64,000 bases of DNA. Origin: Xiphias gladius (taxonomy: Eukaryota; Chordata; Actinopteri; Istiophoriformes; Xiphiidae). Every line of letters starts with the position of its first letter. Within the stretch, counting starts at the first letter, position 1. Below are positions 28,850 through 43,200 of the stretch, piece after piece. Under the pieces are notes generated by a model. The model was not told the DNA's origin. It was given only the letters and a program-made list of their open reading frames with translations, and ran no database searches. Made by a program: the position numbers and the translations under genes. The DNA lies in contig NC_053403.1 of NCBI RefSeq assembly GCF_016859285.1, positions 62,001 to 126,000 of the forward strand, read 5' to 3'.

Positions 28850-30592
28850 ATCAAGAAAACAACTGGCAAGTGGTAAATGAATTGATAGTTACAGACTTGC
28901 ATCACAACATAGTTTATCATCATTAGAAGTGAATATCATAAAGAATTTAGCCTCAGACACTTTGTTCTTAATGAATCTATTGTACAAATGTCTAATGATG
29001 CAGCAACAAAATGTAAATATATAATAAATATAACTACATATACTAGATATGATCTCCAAGGATTTCTATTCCTCGTATGCACAACCCGGGATGGACACAT
29101 GAATGCAAAGTGACAAACATTATTGGACTGTGGAAATGACAATAGTTGAATGTCATTCTCTGATAAAACTACGCTGATTTAAGATTATTATTAGATTAAA
29201 ATTAGACTTGACAGGTGGAGAATAAGAGTAATTATAAAAAAAATACTATTTCGAAAAGAAAAACAATATCTGAGAAGAGACTTTATTTTGTCTGTTTTAT
29301 TACAATTGTAAATACAAAACAGTATGAAGGGGACTTTCAGCGTTTGTTTTACAGTTAGTTGAATTGGTCTGAGCTCTGCACTGAGCTTTTCTTTCACGCT
29401 TTTATTCTGAAAGAAACAAAGCAACGTCCGGTTCCTTTCTGTTGTACTCGACTCTGCTTTACTGCAGTTAAACGGCGCAGGCGCACTGACAGAAACCCGA
29501 AGTCATGATGTTATGTGAAGACAAACACTGACAGGAGGGATTAGATTAGAGAACAGTAGAGTACAGTAGAACAAAGGTCTATGGGCTTCACTGTGACCTC
29601 AGACAGTAAATATAAACAGCACATTAAAATAACAGATCAGCTGGGTTTGAATTTTAAGAATTTTATCACAAAAACAACAAAAAAATCAATCCATGACAAC
29701 AGACATTATTATAAAATCTACTTAATCTGACAATTAACAGCTCTAGACATGTTTTTTTAAAAAGGTTTAGTTTTGAGCTCCTGAATATTCTTTATAAACC
29801 GTAATATCACCTTAAATTGATCGTTAATGTATTCACAAAATATTTACAGTTAATGTCATGAAATCTCCAAATCTACTTCACTGGTTCATAAGCACTTTTC
29901 AGATTTAAGGGTTTGTTTTTAGCTTGACATATTAAAAGACAAATGAAAGGATCTCGTGTTTGGTCTTATAAAACCTTTTGAAATTGACACAATAACATAA
30001 AGACCATCCCATAATTTAAACATGTAAAGGTCCTTAATGTCACAGTTAAGATAAAAATTCCTGGACGGCTGAAATGCTGGATTTTGATCCGCATCCAGAC
30101 AATCCATTAAAACTCCCTAAATATATTACAGTTAATTATAAGAATGGAGAGTGTTAGTGTAATTTTGAAGTGTATCAATAAAATGCGTGTGTATCATCAG
30201 TCTGTTCTCAGTTCACTTCATGTACTTTTAAAAAACCAAAAAAATCCAAAAACTGAATTCAGAACTTCCACTGAAAGATCTGATGTTTTAACCCTCGTTT
30301 AACTGCGCAGTGAGGCAGCGCAATAGAATCTCCATACATCTTGACCAAATGTCAACATACTTGTGGCCATATACAATAAATTAATGCATATGGTTCAGCT
30401 GGTAAATAGTGTGATTTGTTGTGAAAAAGCCAAATGCAGAACTTCCATTGGGAAAACTGCCATTTTATGTTTGAGAGTTTAGCTATTGAGACAGCACAGT
30501 ACACTGTCCATACACTTTTGGCAGTAAAGTGTAGATTAAAATACAAACGATGACATTATGTGATTTATTTATACTTTAATGTCTTTATATCA
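28850..30592. other. Spacer, no gene seen; promoter-like patch
   Basis: Mostly AT-rich without supported exons. Bases 29470-29490 (aaacggcgcaggcgcactg) resemble an NRF1 site and lie in a short CpG-containing patch, so a transcription start nearby is possible. The rest contains degenerate A/T-rich sequence and small ORFs with no recognisable content. Confidence 0.35.
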
Positions 30593-30599
30593 TTTTATT
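30593..30599 (-). promoter_or_regulatory. Likely xrcc3 polyadenylation signal
   Basis: AATAAAA on the gene strand about 70 nt past the xrcc3 stop. Confidence 0.6.
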
Positions 30600-30668
30600 G
30601 ACATTTATGTTTTATATATATTTACATATATTTCATTGGGAGTGTTGTATATATTTCTAAAATATAGT

Positions 30669-31167
30669 TTATTTGTCAGAGCTGGTGACTGCTCGGACCC
30701 CCTCCTTCCAGACAGCGGCGTCTCGTCCGTCTCGGGCCAGGTGAGGAGCGAACGCCACCTCTAGCCTGCGGAGGGTGCTGCTCTGGTTGCCACGGGCAAC
30801 CGTCTTCTGGAGACGCTGCATGATCAGCCGGACCATCACCTGATTGGCCCAGGCCAACCCCAGAGCAGGTGACATGTTTGAGGACAGAGGACTGAGACAG
30901 ACAGAGAATAAATCTGATGAAAAACATAAATCTGAAAAGAAATATTTCTGTATGATTGTTTTGAAAATGTTAATTGTCTAAATAAATCTACCGCTTGTCT
31001 TCTGTCTTTACTTCACAGAATATGTTTTAAGTAAAATGTTAACAGACTCTGGTTTCAAAACTGATCCATAAATACATTTTATTCTCTTTTGATTAAAATC
31101 AGAGTGAAGTTCAGTTTGTCCCCGGTCTCCTCAGTTTATTTGGAAAATGTAAAAATAACATCATATC

Positions 31168-31247
<80 letters not shown>

Positions 31248-34200
31248 TTTACTGTCCACAAATGTGGAAATTTGCCTTCAGTTTCACAGGTTGGTTAAAA
31301 ACATTATATTGTGTATGTATTAAATCACAATACATACAATAATAAATAACATGCAAAGTACAGACAACAATAATGAACATGGTACCAGTGTGAATGCTGT
31401 TGATGAATTTAGCACAGTTAATGCATTTGGTACGAAAGACTTATTGTAAATGTTTTTGGTTGCTGCAGGGGCTCTATAGCATCTTCCTAAGGGCAGTTTA
31501 TTTAAAATTCTTTAAAAAGGGGATGAACAGGATCAGACACGATATGCCAGGCTTTTGTTTTACCTGCAGTTTATATATAAATCTAAGTTGATTCTGCCCT
31601 TTCCCAATCATTTGACGGGCCGTGTTTGTAATTCTGGACAGTCTGTTTTTTTTTCTTAGTCGCCAGGTGCCTATACCATGTACAAATATTTCAATAAGGC
31701 TTCTGTAAACAGTCTCTAAAATATTTGTGCTTATATAAATATGAATCCAATTTCCTGATTCTATACAAGCAGTGTAGCTGAACTAAATTCTATAAATAAG
31801 AGTCTGGCATAACTCTTAGACTGCTGTAGATGTTTAATAATATTCATTAGTGTCAATGTTGTGTTTCCAGTACCTCGGCCTCTCTTATATGCAAACTGAA
31901 GTGGGTCAAACCATTCACTGAGAGATTTTGAAAGTTAATTGACTATAACTCTCTCCATACATTTGGATTGAATGCTGGTCAACCCCCCCTACCCCTTAAA
32001 TCATCAGGTCCAGGTGCTTTACTAGGTTTGATTCTAGCTAGGTTGGCTGCCAACTCTGCCCCTGTCAGTATGATTATAGAACATATTTATCAAATGAAAT
32101 AAAGATGAGACAGAAACATCCATAGCCCTGAGGAAGCGAGGAGACATGAAGGAAGGAACGAGGGAATTAAGAAAAAGAGTAGGAAGGGAGGGACGAAGCA
32201 AAATGGTACCATTTGTTATAAATAAGCATAAATGAAGCTTTTACCCCAAACTGTCATCCGATCTGTTGAAAACATCTGTGACCTGAAACACACAGATACA
32301 TGTTATTGATTATTGATCTGTGATAATCAAATTAATCAATCACTAAAGTGTAGAGAATTAGATTTATTTTTGCTAATCTTTAGTGGTGAACTGCACATGC
32401 TCAATAGGGCGGCCCCTGGACTTTACATTGTGATGACATGAAAATAAAAAACTTTTCTAGGCTCTATGAAAGTTTTACAAAAATAAAACAGTAGTTGCAG
32501 TACCGCAAGAGACCACCGGCTGAGTTGAGGTGCTGTATCATCTCTCTTAATACATCCATGGATTTTAAGTTCACCATAAATTCAATTTATTTAAACTTTA
32601 TTCATGGGTGGTTCAATTTTTTTCCCCACTGCTTTTGGGGAGCTTCTGACAAACTGGGGGCTCATTAGCAAACCCCCCTGTGTCAGCGTGGTTCTGTCCC
32701 AGGAGGGGAGTATGGTGAGCAGCTGCCCCATCAGCTGAACAGAGAGAAACTACTGTGTAACCTGCTGAGATTTTCTCGCCTGGTTCCTCCAGTACTGACC
32801 ACGCTTCACTCAGCTTGTTAAACAACTGTTATGAGCCAGAGGGGCATTTGGCCCTGCAGATTCTGGGGGGTTAGAGATTCTGTAGGCTTTTTCTATGAGA
32901 TTCACCACAGAGCCAACCGCCTCAAAACCAATGTGGGGGTATGTCCTGGTGGGTACTGCGAGGGAGAGGAATACAGTTACTGCCGATGTGATGAGGACCG
33001 GGAGATGCCGACCCCAGTGGTGGCAGACGACAACGGTACCAATGGACAGAAGTACAAACAGCACGACCGCTTCTTGGAGAATCAACAGCTTTCCAGGGAC
33101 CGGAGGCAAGACCCTGTCCTCTCCCAGGTCCAGGCCTGGGTGTGGTAGGCCATGACTAGCATGGGCAACTGCATCAGCACTGGATTCAGAGACAAAGGTT
33201 CTCTACTCCCAGGGGTCTGGTTATAATATCATGGACACCCTCCTCCCTTGTCTCTGGCAGGCGCCCCGAGACGAGCATGGTCCCAGCTTCTCACCAGCTA
33301 CACCCCCTGGTCCTCTAGCTGTGCCCCTGACTCGGTGGAATCAGGGGACTGGGGGCATATCAAGACCTCACAGCAGCTGTGGTAGTTATTCTACTAGTTG
33401 GAGTGTTGCCAGGGCATGGTTCCTGCCGGTTTTAGCCCTGCACTGCTTGGCACGCTAACCTCCACTGTAACATAAGACGTGGGGGTCCACATGAAGCGCA
33501 TGGATGCACACATCCTGGGGCCTATTCTAATCCACCACCACTGCTGAATACCTGGCTCTTGTGCACCAGAGGAGCTACACAATGACAAGGGTCGAAACTT
33601 CAAGTTCAAGTAGTCCTGTGGGCTACCAGCCCAGATGAGGAGTCCACCAAGTGCAACCCTCCTGCTGACAGGTTCAGGTTCTGATCCCAAGAACATCAAA
33701 AAAAAAAACAGGTCTGCCATGATGTCAGAGGACAGGTGTGGGTGTTACCTGGTTGATACAGAGGACAGGTGTGGTGAACTCCTGGCTCAGGTGGTGCAGC
33801 GCGGAGGAGAAGGTGAGCAGCTGTTTGTTCCTTTCCAGCCAATCTTCAGACTGGAACTCAGACCTGAACAGAGCCGCCACTGAGTCCACAACCAGGAGGC
33901 GGACCAGACCACGGGCCAGCAGGAGGGGAATACGCCGGGACAGACACACCTGGAGAGAGTCCTGAGGAGAGAGACACAGGTCAGGGAGAGAGAGAAAGAA
34001 TTTGGGAACAAAAGGGGCAAGTTTCAAGTCAATCTGAGACACCAGTAAACAACTTTGGAAGAAGGTAGCTACCTAGCAAGCTATCACCAACTGTCAACTG
34101 TCATCTACCAACTGCGATGGAATCTCAGACTTAGACCAGGACAAAAGTACTAAAAATGACAGCAAAGGAGGAAAGCAACAACAGGGATACGAAAAGGAAA

Positions 34201-37200
34201 GAAATATGAATGCTAAGGATTAACTACAGAACCTTACTGAAGGTCAGAAACAATTTTTTTTTTTTTTTAAAGAAAAACTGGACTTCTAGTACATCCATGT
34301 AAAAAACATAGCTTAAAGAGCTTAGCTCTGAAATATAAAGAAATTGGAGAACACAGCAGTAATTTTTCTCAGTTGGAAAAAAAAAAGACTCAAAACAACT
34401 GCAACTAGATGGATGGAATGTACATAATCTGGTGATCCACTACCTGAAGGACATGACCAGTGAAGCACAGAGGAAGAAATACAGAAGCAAGCTGCTCAGA
34501 GACCACCCTGAGACACCCAAAGCAGACTTTAAAAGGTAAGGTGACAGAGCAGTAATGACAGATTTGCTGTTGGTTTTTTTGTTGTTGTTTGTTTTTTAAA
34601 AAAGGGAGCACCCACAAGCTTGGCATTCCACTCTCGGTGAGCAATATAATGACTTAAAATGACTGGCAAAGAATACATCTAATGGATATATACAGACAAA
34701 ATTCAACATCAATTTCTATAACACAGGCGCAGTGAGGGTTCAAGGGTCTCAGGCAAAACTGAAAGAGTTTGAAAGAGACTCCAGCACACTGAAAACTCTC
34801 ATAACTCAGCACTACTGCTCCAACCTCCCATGGCAACACAGCCTCCAGCACTCCACCACCAGCCGGCTTCAACAGCCCTCACACACTCAGGACACTGGTG
34901 TTAGTGCAGTCCATTCAGAAGTCTCTCTCCCTCCTAGAAGTGGATATAATAGAATTTGAAGAGAAACTGTCAAAGTCTTACACAATTCAGCAGCTGAAAT
35001 ATGAAATGGAACTGTTTAAAGAAGAAACCAATACTGCTGCCCCAGCAGCCAGGCAGTGCCACAGCCCAGCCTCCCCAGTCCTCCACAGACTTGCCCAACA
35101 GCCAGGCAGCAGAACAGGCCAGCCCTCAACAGGACAACATGGCCCCTCCAGCCTTACGCAAAGCCCTTTTCCCCAACCGGAGTAGAACCAGTCACAGAGG
35201 AACAGGGACCACTCCATCACCATGTCCCTAAAAATGCAATCCTCATTGGCAAAGTCTTGGAGCACAGAAAACTGTTCCCTCATCACAGAATGGGGAAGTT
35301 CTGGGGTCCTCACACTGACAAAGACCTCCAACTCCTCTGTCATGACCACCTGGGTGACCATGACAACATCATCATCCATACTGGAACAAATGACCTGCAC
35401 CAATGGATGGAGGGATGGCTGGATGGACAGATGGAAAAATAAATACTATATGTCATTGCATATCAAAACACAACAAATCTTAGTTCGTCAGCAGTCCACT
35501 CCACATAGAAGCATAAAAAACAAATGTATAAAAATATAATATATTATAAATACTAGGTCAAATAAAAATGCTTTAAACATTGAAACATTGTTAAGGCACT
35601 TTACACACTGCACTTCAGGTCAGGGGAATTGATGTAGTGTTAATTCTGTCAGGTATTTTTAGATTTAGTCTTAGTCCCGAGATAAAAAGTCCATGGTTGT
35701 TAAGTGTTCATATTTAGTCAACCTCACCCTTTTTAGTTTTAGTTAATTTTAGTTGACAAACTCTGGACATTTTAGACTTGTCTAAGTCGAAGAAAAAAAA
35801 ACAAAAACACTTTAGTCTGGTTTTAGTCAAGACTAAGAACGAGCATTTTAGTCAAACTTCAGCAAACAGCTTTCAAAAATGATTTAGTCCAGCTGATTTT
35901 AACAATTAAGTCTGGAAAAATGCAACAACAGCAAATCCAATGCAATCTAACTCTTGCAATATGACTCAATCAGAAAGTGACCAGAGGGGAGAGAAAAAAA
36001 AAGGAAAAAAAAAACCCTACACAATCAAAAAGAAACCTTGTAAAACAGCCCTGAAATAAATCCTACCCTCATTATGTTCAGGACTGCGCCAGAAAACCGT
36101 TGATTTTACCCTGTAATTTTGTAGAACTTAGTGGTGGTGTTGCGTTATACAGTCATTCAGTGTTTATAATAGGTTGTTCGTTACCATTTAAATACATTTG
36201 CAAAGAGAATATTTTGAACCTCTTTGAACACAAAGCAAGCTAAGTACTAGACAGCTAACTACTGCCCAACAGATTTTATTCAGCCCAAAACGATCTTCTA
36301 ACATTATATACTGTGCATTTTAATCGCCAGCAGAGGTTTGACAATGACCACATTTAGCTGAGACAGACCTTTTCAAAAGCAACAAGAAATGAATGTGTAT
36401 TGCAATTAAGTTGAGCGTGCCGAACATGGATACAGCTGTATCAGACACAGACTGTACAGCAGTACATCAGCATGCTCTCTATCAAGCAGCGGTAGGAGTT
36501 TATCGTCATTTTTTGGGAGTCTGTTGCGCCTCATGGTCGTCAGAAAAGAGGCGCAGCTAGACTCCTTGCCAGGTCCTCCGATACGTGAATACATAGGAAC
36601 TTGAAACTGGCCACTCGCTCCATCTCCTCTCTGTTGATGCACAATCCACTGTGGGGTGTTTTGTTTTTCCTGAAGTCGAGGATAATTTCTTTTGGTTTTG
36701 TTTTTTTGTGTTGAGGTTCAGGACGTTGTCCTTACACCATGCAGATAGTGTCTGGACCTCCTCTCTTTAGGCTGTTTCATTATTGTTGGTTATCCTATCC
36801 ACTATGGTTGTGTTGTCACAGCTTCGGGTGGGAGTGCAGTCATGAGTGAAGAGCTAATAGAGTGGACTGAGGACTTGATAAACTGGGGGTCTGCTGGTTA
36901 AGAAGTCCTTGATCCCCAGAAAGAGGGGTTCCTAAACTAGAGTCTGCAGTTTGTTGACCAATTTGCTCAGGTTGATGGGGTTAAATGCCAAGCTGAGGTC
37001 CACAAGCAGCATCCAGCTTTCTAGGTGAGTGAGGACTGTGTGAAGTGCTGGTGAGATTGTGTCATCTGTGGATCTGTTGGTCCTGTAGGCAAACTGGTGT
37101 TGGTTGAGATCAGACGGGATGCAGGCCTTGACTTCATAATTACTGCTGTGAGAGCAACCAGCCAGTAATAACTCAGGGTTGTGATTGCTGAGGTCTTCAG

Positions 37201-40200
37201 ACAGGATCCAGCTTTAAAAGTTCACATTCTGTTGTAGTAAGTATGTCAATTTTTAATTTCTCAATCATAAGTAGTTAATAAAATAAAATGCATAGTCCCT
37301 GTAACATCCAACATCATAACACTTCGCAATCTGAACAAAAGAATTACGTCTACCAATATCAATGAAAAATAAAATTTCTTGCAGGGTTCCTAAAGAAAAC
37401 ATTAGACAAATGTATAAAAATAAATGCAGACTGTTAACATTTTTCTTCCCTAGTAACTTAGATTTCACGTTATTACAGTGTATGTATGCCAGTACTTATT
37501 TTTTTGTTTCAAGGTTTTTGTGTGGGAAGACGAGCTGATTAGCAGCCCCACTTTTCTTGACACCTCTCTGTCCGTAACAATGGCTCCTACAGCGGAGAAA
37601 ACTCTCTCATCAGAGACACTTGTGCCAAGAATGCACAGGAACCACTTTGCTAATCTGGATAATTGGGGGTACTCATGTTCGGTCCACCAACTGAGAGAAT
37701 CTTCGGGGAGCGGCAAAGAGGTTTTTTTCTCTAAACCTCTTAATCTCAGCTGCAGCAGGCATTTTGTGCAGATTTTGTTGCAGAATTGTCTTTGCCAGAG
37801 GCAAACATAGCTCAAAGCAAATGAGCCAGTGCACATGAGCTCCTTGGTCTCTTCGTGGGTGACTTTGGGATGGGGGCAGGGCCATCCTCGTAGTTAGGTG
37901 GGTGATCAACTTCCTCTGACTGGTCAGTCTCCTTCACTGCAGTGTCTACCTCCTCTTGCTGCTGAAAAATATCAAAGCGTCAAATCAAACTAGTATAATT
38001 TTACAGTAAAATTACATTAACTAATACAATTTGATTCAAAATTTATCCTATTACACATTTCTATTTTTGTACATAATTATCCAAGTCTGACTTTTATAAC
38101 TAAATGGTCAACAATATCTTTCATTTGTATTTACTCACTTATAACCTTTAATGTACGTAATAAGAACAAATAACCTAAATTATTAATTTCTTTACTTACA
38201 TTCTTTTGCTTCTTCATGGCAGCCACCATATTTTGGAGTAGGTCTCATTGGCTGTGTGTCATCCAGGTTTTCTTCTGAGCCTGTGACAAGCTTGGCATAA
38301 AGTGGTGCAATGATAGAGAGTGGGCATACTCTCCCCTGACATTACCAAGGTGGCATCCTTCACTGGCTTCACTGCCTTGAGCACTTCCTTGGCACATGTG
38401 ATGTCAGCCTCGCCCAGGGTGACGATATCTATTTCACTCTTTTTGACCTCTGTTGAAGGGAGTGCTGCATCGACGGCTGTTTGTTGTTCTAAAATCATTC
38501 TATCATATCATAATAGCTGTTCCACCTCGTAACAATGTCCACATGTATTTTGGTAGCTGGAGCAGCTCTTGTTTGTGTTTTAGCTGGTGGCTGGCTATGG
38601 TGCTGCATCTGAAAAAAGATGTAATATGTCTGATCCTGCTGAGTAGTTGCTCCACTGTTTGCAATTTCAGTGATTTCTGTGAGGTGAGATTCTGGCTGTG
38701 TGCAAAACATCTGTACGTAGGTCATGTCTGCAAGTCCAGCTGTGTTATAATGACGGGATCTTTCACTTCTAATCTCCATTCAGTAACAGCCTCCTTTAGT
38801 AATCGTGCAATGTTCTCTCCTGTGTGGGTGTCATGTGTCACTCTTCTTTGTAACACGTACGAGTCCAGCTTCCACTCATCCGTTATGTGATGCGCTGAAG
38901 ATGTCAAAGCGCAAAGCACCCTCGTTTTTACCTCCTTGTACAACATCAGCACAGCAATTTCAGTGATGTGTTGAAGGGAGGGTATGGTGTAACGAGGCTC
39001 CGTTGTATTCAGCATATTACAGAAGCCTTCATTCTTTACAACACTGAGAGGGTGCATATCTTTGCAAATGAAATAAAGTATTGACTGAGTTGTTTTGGTT
39101 GCACGAGTTGAGGTTGTTGGTAACCTCAGTGTGTGAACTTGTTGTTCCAGAGTGAGTTTAGAGAAATCCACTTGTTTAATGTTAGCCGTTTGTTGTTCTG
39201 TTAGCTGTGCTCTCAGATTCGCTGTGTTCCCCGAGTATTTAACTTTGGCATGGCACATTTTGCAAACTGCATGGCTCCTTGTGATCTCCTTAGTGCCTTC
39301 TTTATTGAGGAAGCTAAAATGAACCTACATTTAAACTCTGTACGCTGCAGGAGCTGGTCTAACTCTTCCGGATTCAGCCATCAGTGGTAACACTACTAGT
39401 CAGCTAGGTTTGCTAATGCTAACGTTAGTGGAGCGCCCTTACCCTACTTCCTGTCTCAATTAATTACGACGTTGGAGTGGAAGAGTCAAATGGCTGAAGC
39501 TAGATTACAACACTGCTATATATCATTGGGGGTTTAAACACAACACAAAATGAACGACTGTCTGCCACCAATCTTTGCATGTAAACGATTAATTAAAAAT
39601 TGATTGTGTTTTTGACCACAGATAAAGTATCACAAAATAATATCACAATACTCAAGTGTATCAATATTTTCATACACCCCTACCTATTATACACATGGAG
39701 ACACACATGCAAAACACATGCTGAATATGTTTACTGTTTTTTTTTGCCATTTTTTTGGTTATTTTTATCCATTTAATTATTTAATTTTACTTATAATATT
39801 CTTTTTTTGTTTCCGCATCTCAACATTGATTTGTATTATCCTTGACGCTTTGGTGATATTGTTCACCTGACATTCATGCCAATAAAAGGACACTGAACTG
39901 AAAGTGAACTGATGTTGGGGGGCGACCAAAAGAAAACAAAACATGTGGTCACTGTTCGACAGGTGAGGTTGAGACAGAGGCTAACTTCCTCCCAAAGTAT
40001 AATTCATTCAGTGAAATAGCGTACATTTACGTTAATCAGTTCATCTCTGTAATTCCACATTTCAATGAGCTAAATATCTTAAAATTAAAAACTCCTAGGA
40101 GAAGGAGATGGGGCATATCTCTGCCCAGTATAGGGTTAGGGATCTATCAAAATGCCACAACCCAAGGGAGAGGGAATGACCTAGACACACACAAATGCAT

Positions 40201-43200
40201 GCTGTAAATATATATAATTAATATATATGTATAATTGATGCTGGTGTTTTGTTGTTCTTTTTTTTGTTCTGTTATTGTGTACTTGGCTAAATTATATTTT
40301 GATGCTTTGGCAACATTGTTTCTTGAAACTTTCATGCCAATAAAGCACATTTGAATTTGAGAGAGAGAACAAGCAACAGTGAAGAGATTAAATTAATACA
40401 GTACCCATACCCTCCTACTACTGAACGCATATGTAAGGCTGTCCAAAATATTAATTATATCTTCAAGAGAACAGCAAATAAAGCTAAATTCAAACTATGT
40501 GCATACAAAAGAAAATCAACTAAAAAGAACCAGTGGTTTGCCAAAGACTGTCAAAACCTGGAAAAACAAGTTATAAAATTATCTTACCTGAAAAACAAAC
40601 AATATGACAATCAATCATATATGCCTTCAGTACTGTGAAACACTTAAATATTAAAATACAATTAGAACCAAAAAGATAAATTATACTCAGAAACAGTTAC
40701 ACTAATTAAAGAGTGTAGAGTCTAACTCCTTCTGGGACTAGGGGACTGTGTCAGTCTGAGCCTGAGGAGCTGGTCTTACAGGATGGAGAAATATGGACTG
40801 AACATTTTCAGACCTTATTTGGGCCAACACCACCAAAAACTGACTTAGAAACCAAACAAATACTTGAAAAACTACAAAATGTGGAATCAATAATCAAAGA
40901 CAACTGAAACCCCCAGATCTCCATAAGACTATGAACAAGTTGAAAATAAAATTGAAGACCCTCAAAAGCAAAAAAAGTTTACCCTGATGGAATACTGAAC
41001 AAAATGCTGAATTACAAAAAAATCCACCTGGCTTTTCTAAAATTATTCAATCTAATTCTGAGTGTGGGATATTTTCCTGAGAGTTGGAATAATGTTCTCA
41101 TTATACCTACATATATTTAAAAGTGGCAACAAATTTGACCGTCAGAATTAGAGAGATCATGTGGCACTAGCTGTGTGGTGCCCTGTGCCATCAATTCCCG
41201 TATAGTTCAATTTTTCAATGACCACAATGTCCTGTATACAAGTCAGACTGGACTCATTCCAAACCATCGCACATCTGACCACATCTTTACCTCACCAATC
41301 CTGTTAACACACGTGCACCAAAATAAAAATAAAATTTATTCATGCTTTGCAGATTTCAAAAAGGCCTTTGACTGTATTTGGAATGAATATTATAGAGTGG
41401 CACAGGGGGTAAAACCTATGATGAAATAAAATTAATGTATTTGAATGACAGATGAGCAATTAATGACAACAACTGCAGTGATACACATCCCCAGGAGGAC
41501 ACAGGTCAAATGTGGGATGTTTGCTCATGACCTGGTTCTCCTGCCCCCCTCCAGAGGGGGCTTACAGCCGAGTATTCACATACAAAACATTACACATATT
41601 TAGGCTTGAATATCTATTCCACTGGACATTTTGGCATGGCTGAATGAGAAAGGAAGAAGGGCTTTATGCACCATCAAAAGAAAAATCCCAACTGACATTC
41701 CAATTAGGACCTGGTTCAAAATTCTATATCCATTAGAGACCCAATAATATTATACGGTAGTGACGTGTGGGGTCCAAGACCTCCCACAATAGGTCAAACA
41801 TCCACTGGAAGCCCTGCATGCAGAATTGTGCAAAAACTACCTTAAAGTTCACAGACACACAGCCAATAACACACATAGGGCAGAGATTGGCCAATACCCT
41901 TCAACTAAAATCAATAGCAACAAATCAAATTTCAGAAACACCTCCAATCTGGGGACCCCCCCACTCCTACTAGTACAAGGCCCTTCAGTGACAAGAGTTG
42001 AACAAAGATAAGAGTCCCCTCTGCCAGCTGATCAGATTGTTTGGTGTCTGTCCTGAACCTCTGCTGTGTGTGGGCAGAGCTTCAGGACAGACACCAAACA
42101 AACTGATCCAACCAAATTATCTCAAAACAACAAGACAATTATATCACATATTGGAACGAAGCCACTAAATCACAAAGTAAATAGAATTCAATTTGACCCT
42201 ACATGGTGGCAGAGCACTTGACCACTGTGACTGATAGAAAACTAAGAAAAACGTTGACCATGTACAGACTGAGTGGACACAGCCTGGCCATAGAAACAGG
42301 CCATCACAGGCAGAACAGGCTACCCAGGGAGGCCAAGCTCTGCTCACGCTGTCATAAAAGAGAAGGTGAGATGAACTCTCACTTCCTACTAAACTGAGAA
42401 ATATCAGGATCTGATAGGTTTTCTTTGAAAAAATAAACCTTACATATCCTGAGTTTATCCATTTCCCCAATCCTCAGAAACTGCCCTGTCTACGTGGGGG
42501 AAAAGTCAGTGTGCAGTATCAGCCGCAGAATATGTTGACTGTTGTCAGGCACTAAGAGAAAGAAGCTCTGTAGTAAATGTGAGTGATTACATGTATGAAC
42601 GTTTCACAGCCTCCCATTTTAAACTATTAGAATCAGTCCTTCCACACATTATGAACAACTTCTCTGTCCTGTATGGCCATGAGTTGAATTGCATGTAATT
42701 GCTATTCAGTGCTTTTGCTATGTCGTATTTGATATGATGGTTGATATTTGCATATTACTGTATAGTTATTACTAATCATCCCTCAATGTTAATAATTTTC
42801 TGTAGTGCTTTGACAATTTAGGTTTCTGATCTTTTATGTCAAAGCTTTTCCGAATTTGAATTTTAGAGAGACAGGTCAGACAGAAAGAGAGACAGGTCAG
42901 AGAAACCTGGAGAATGTGAATAACCACTCAGCCTATGAACAGTCCTCCAGCCTCAGTCTCTGATCTGGTCTGAGGTCAGCAGTAAGAACCAACCAGATCA
43001 GCAGCGTGTTCGATGTAAACATGGTCACTGAATGGGAGGCTGCTGATCAGTGAAGGAGGGACATCAGAGCGCAGACAGGACTGTTGTCTGATCAGTTGCT
43101 GCAGACGTCTGATCGGAAATGAGTCCTCAGTGCAAATATAAACTGCTCCTATACAAACACAGGCAGACAAAAACATAGATTTAAACACTGCTCTGTTTAC

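Noticed and set aside
37440-39430. A domesticated ZBED gene
   Set aside because: The transposase is broken by several frameshifts and stops, and a hAT-like terminus is visible, so it is a dead transposon.
41175-41429. RT-like ORF as a host gene exon
   Set aside because: It carries a LINE RT motif (DFKKAFD) in line with neighbouring LINE pieces and has no splice sites.
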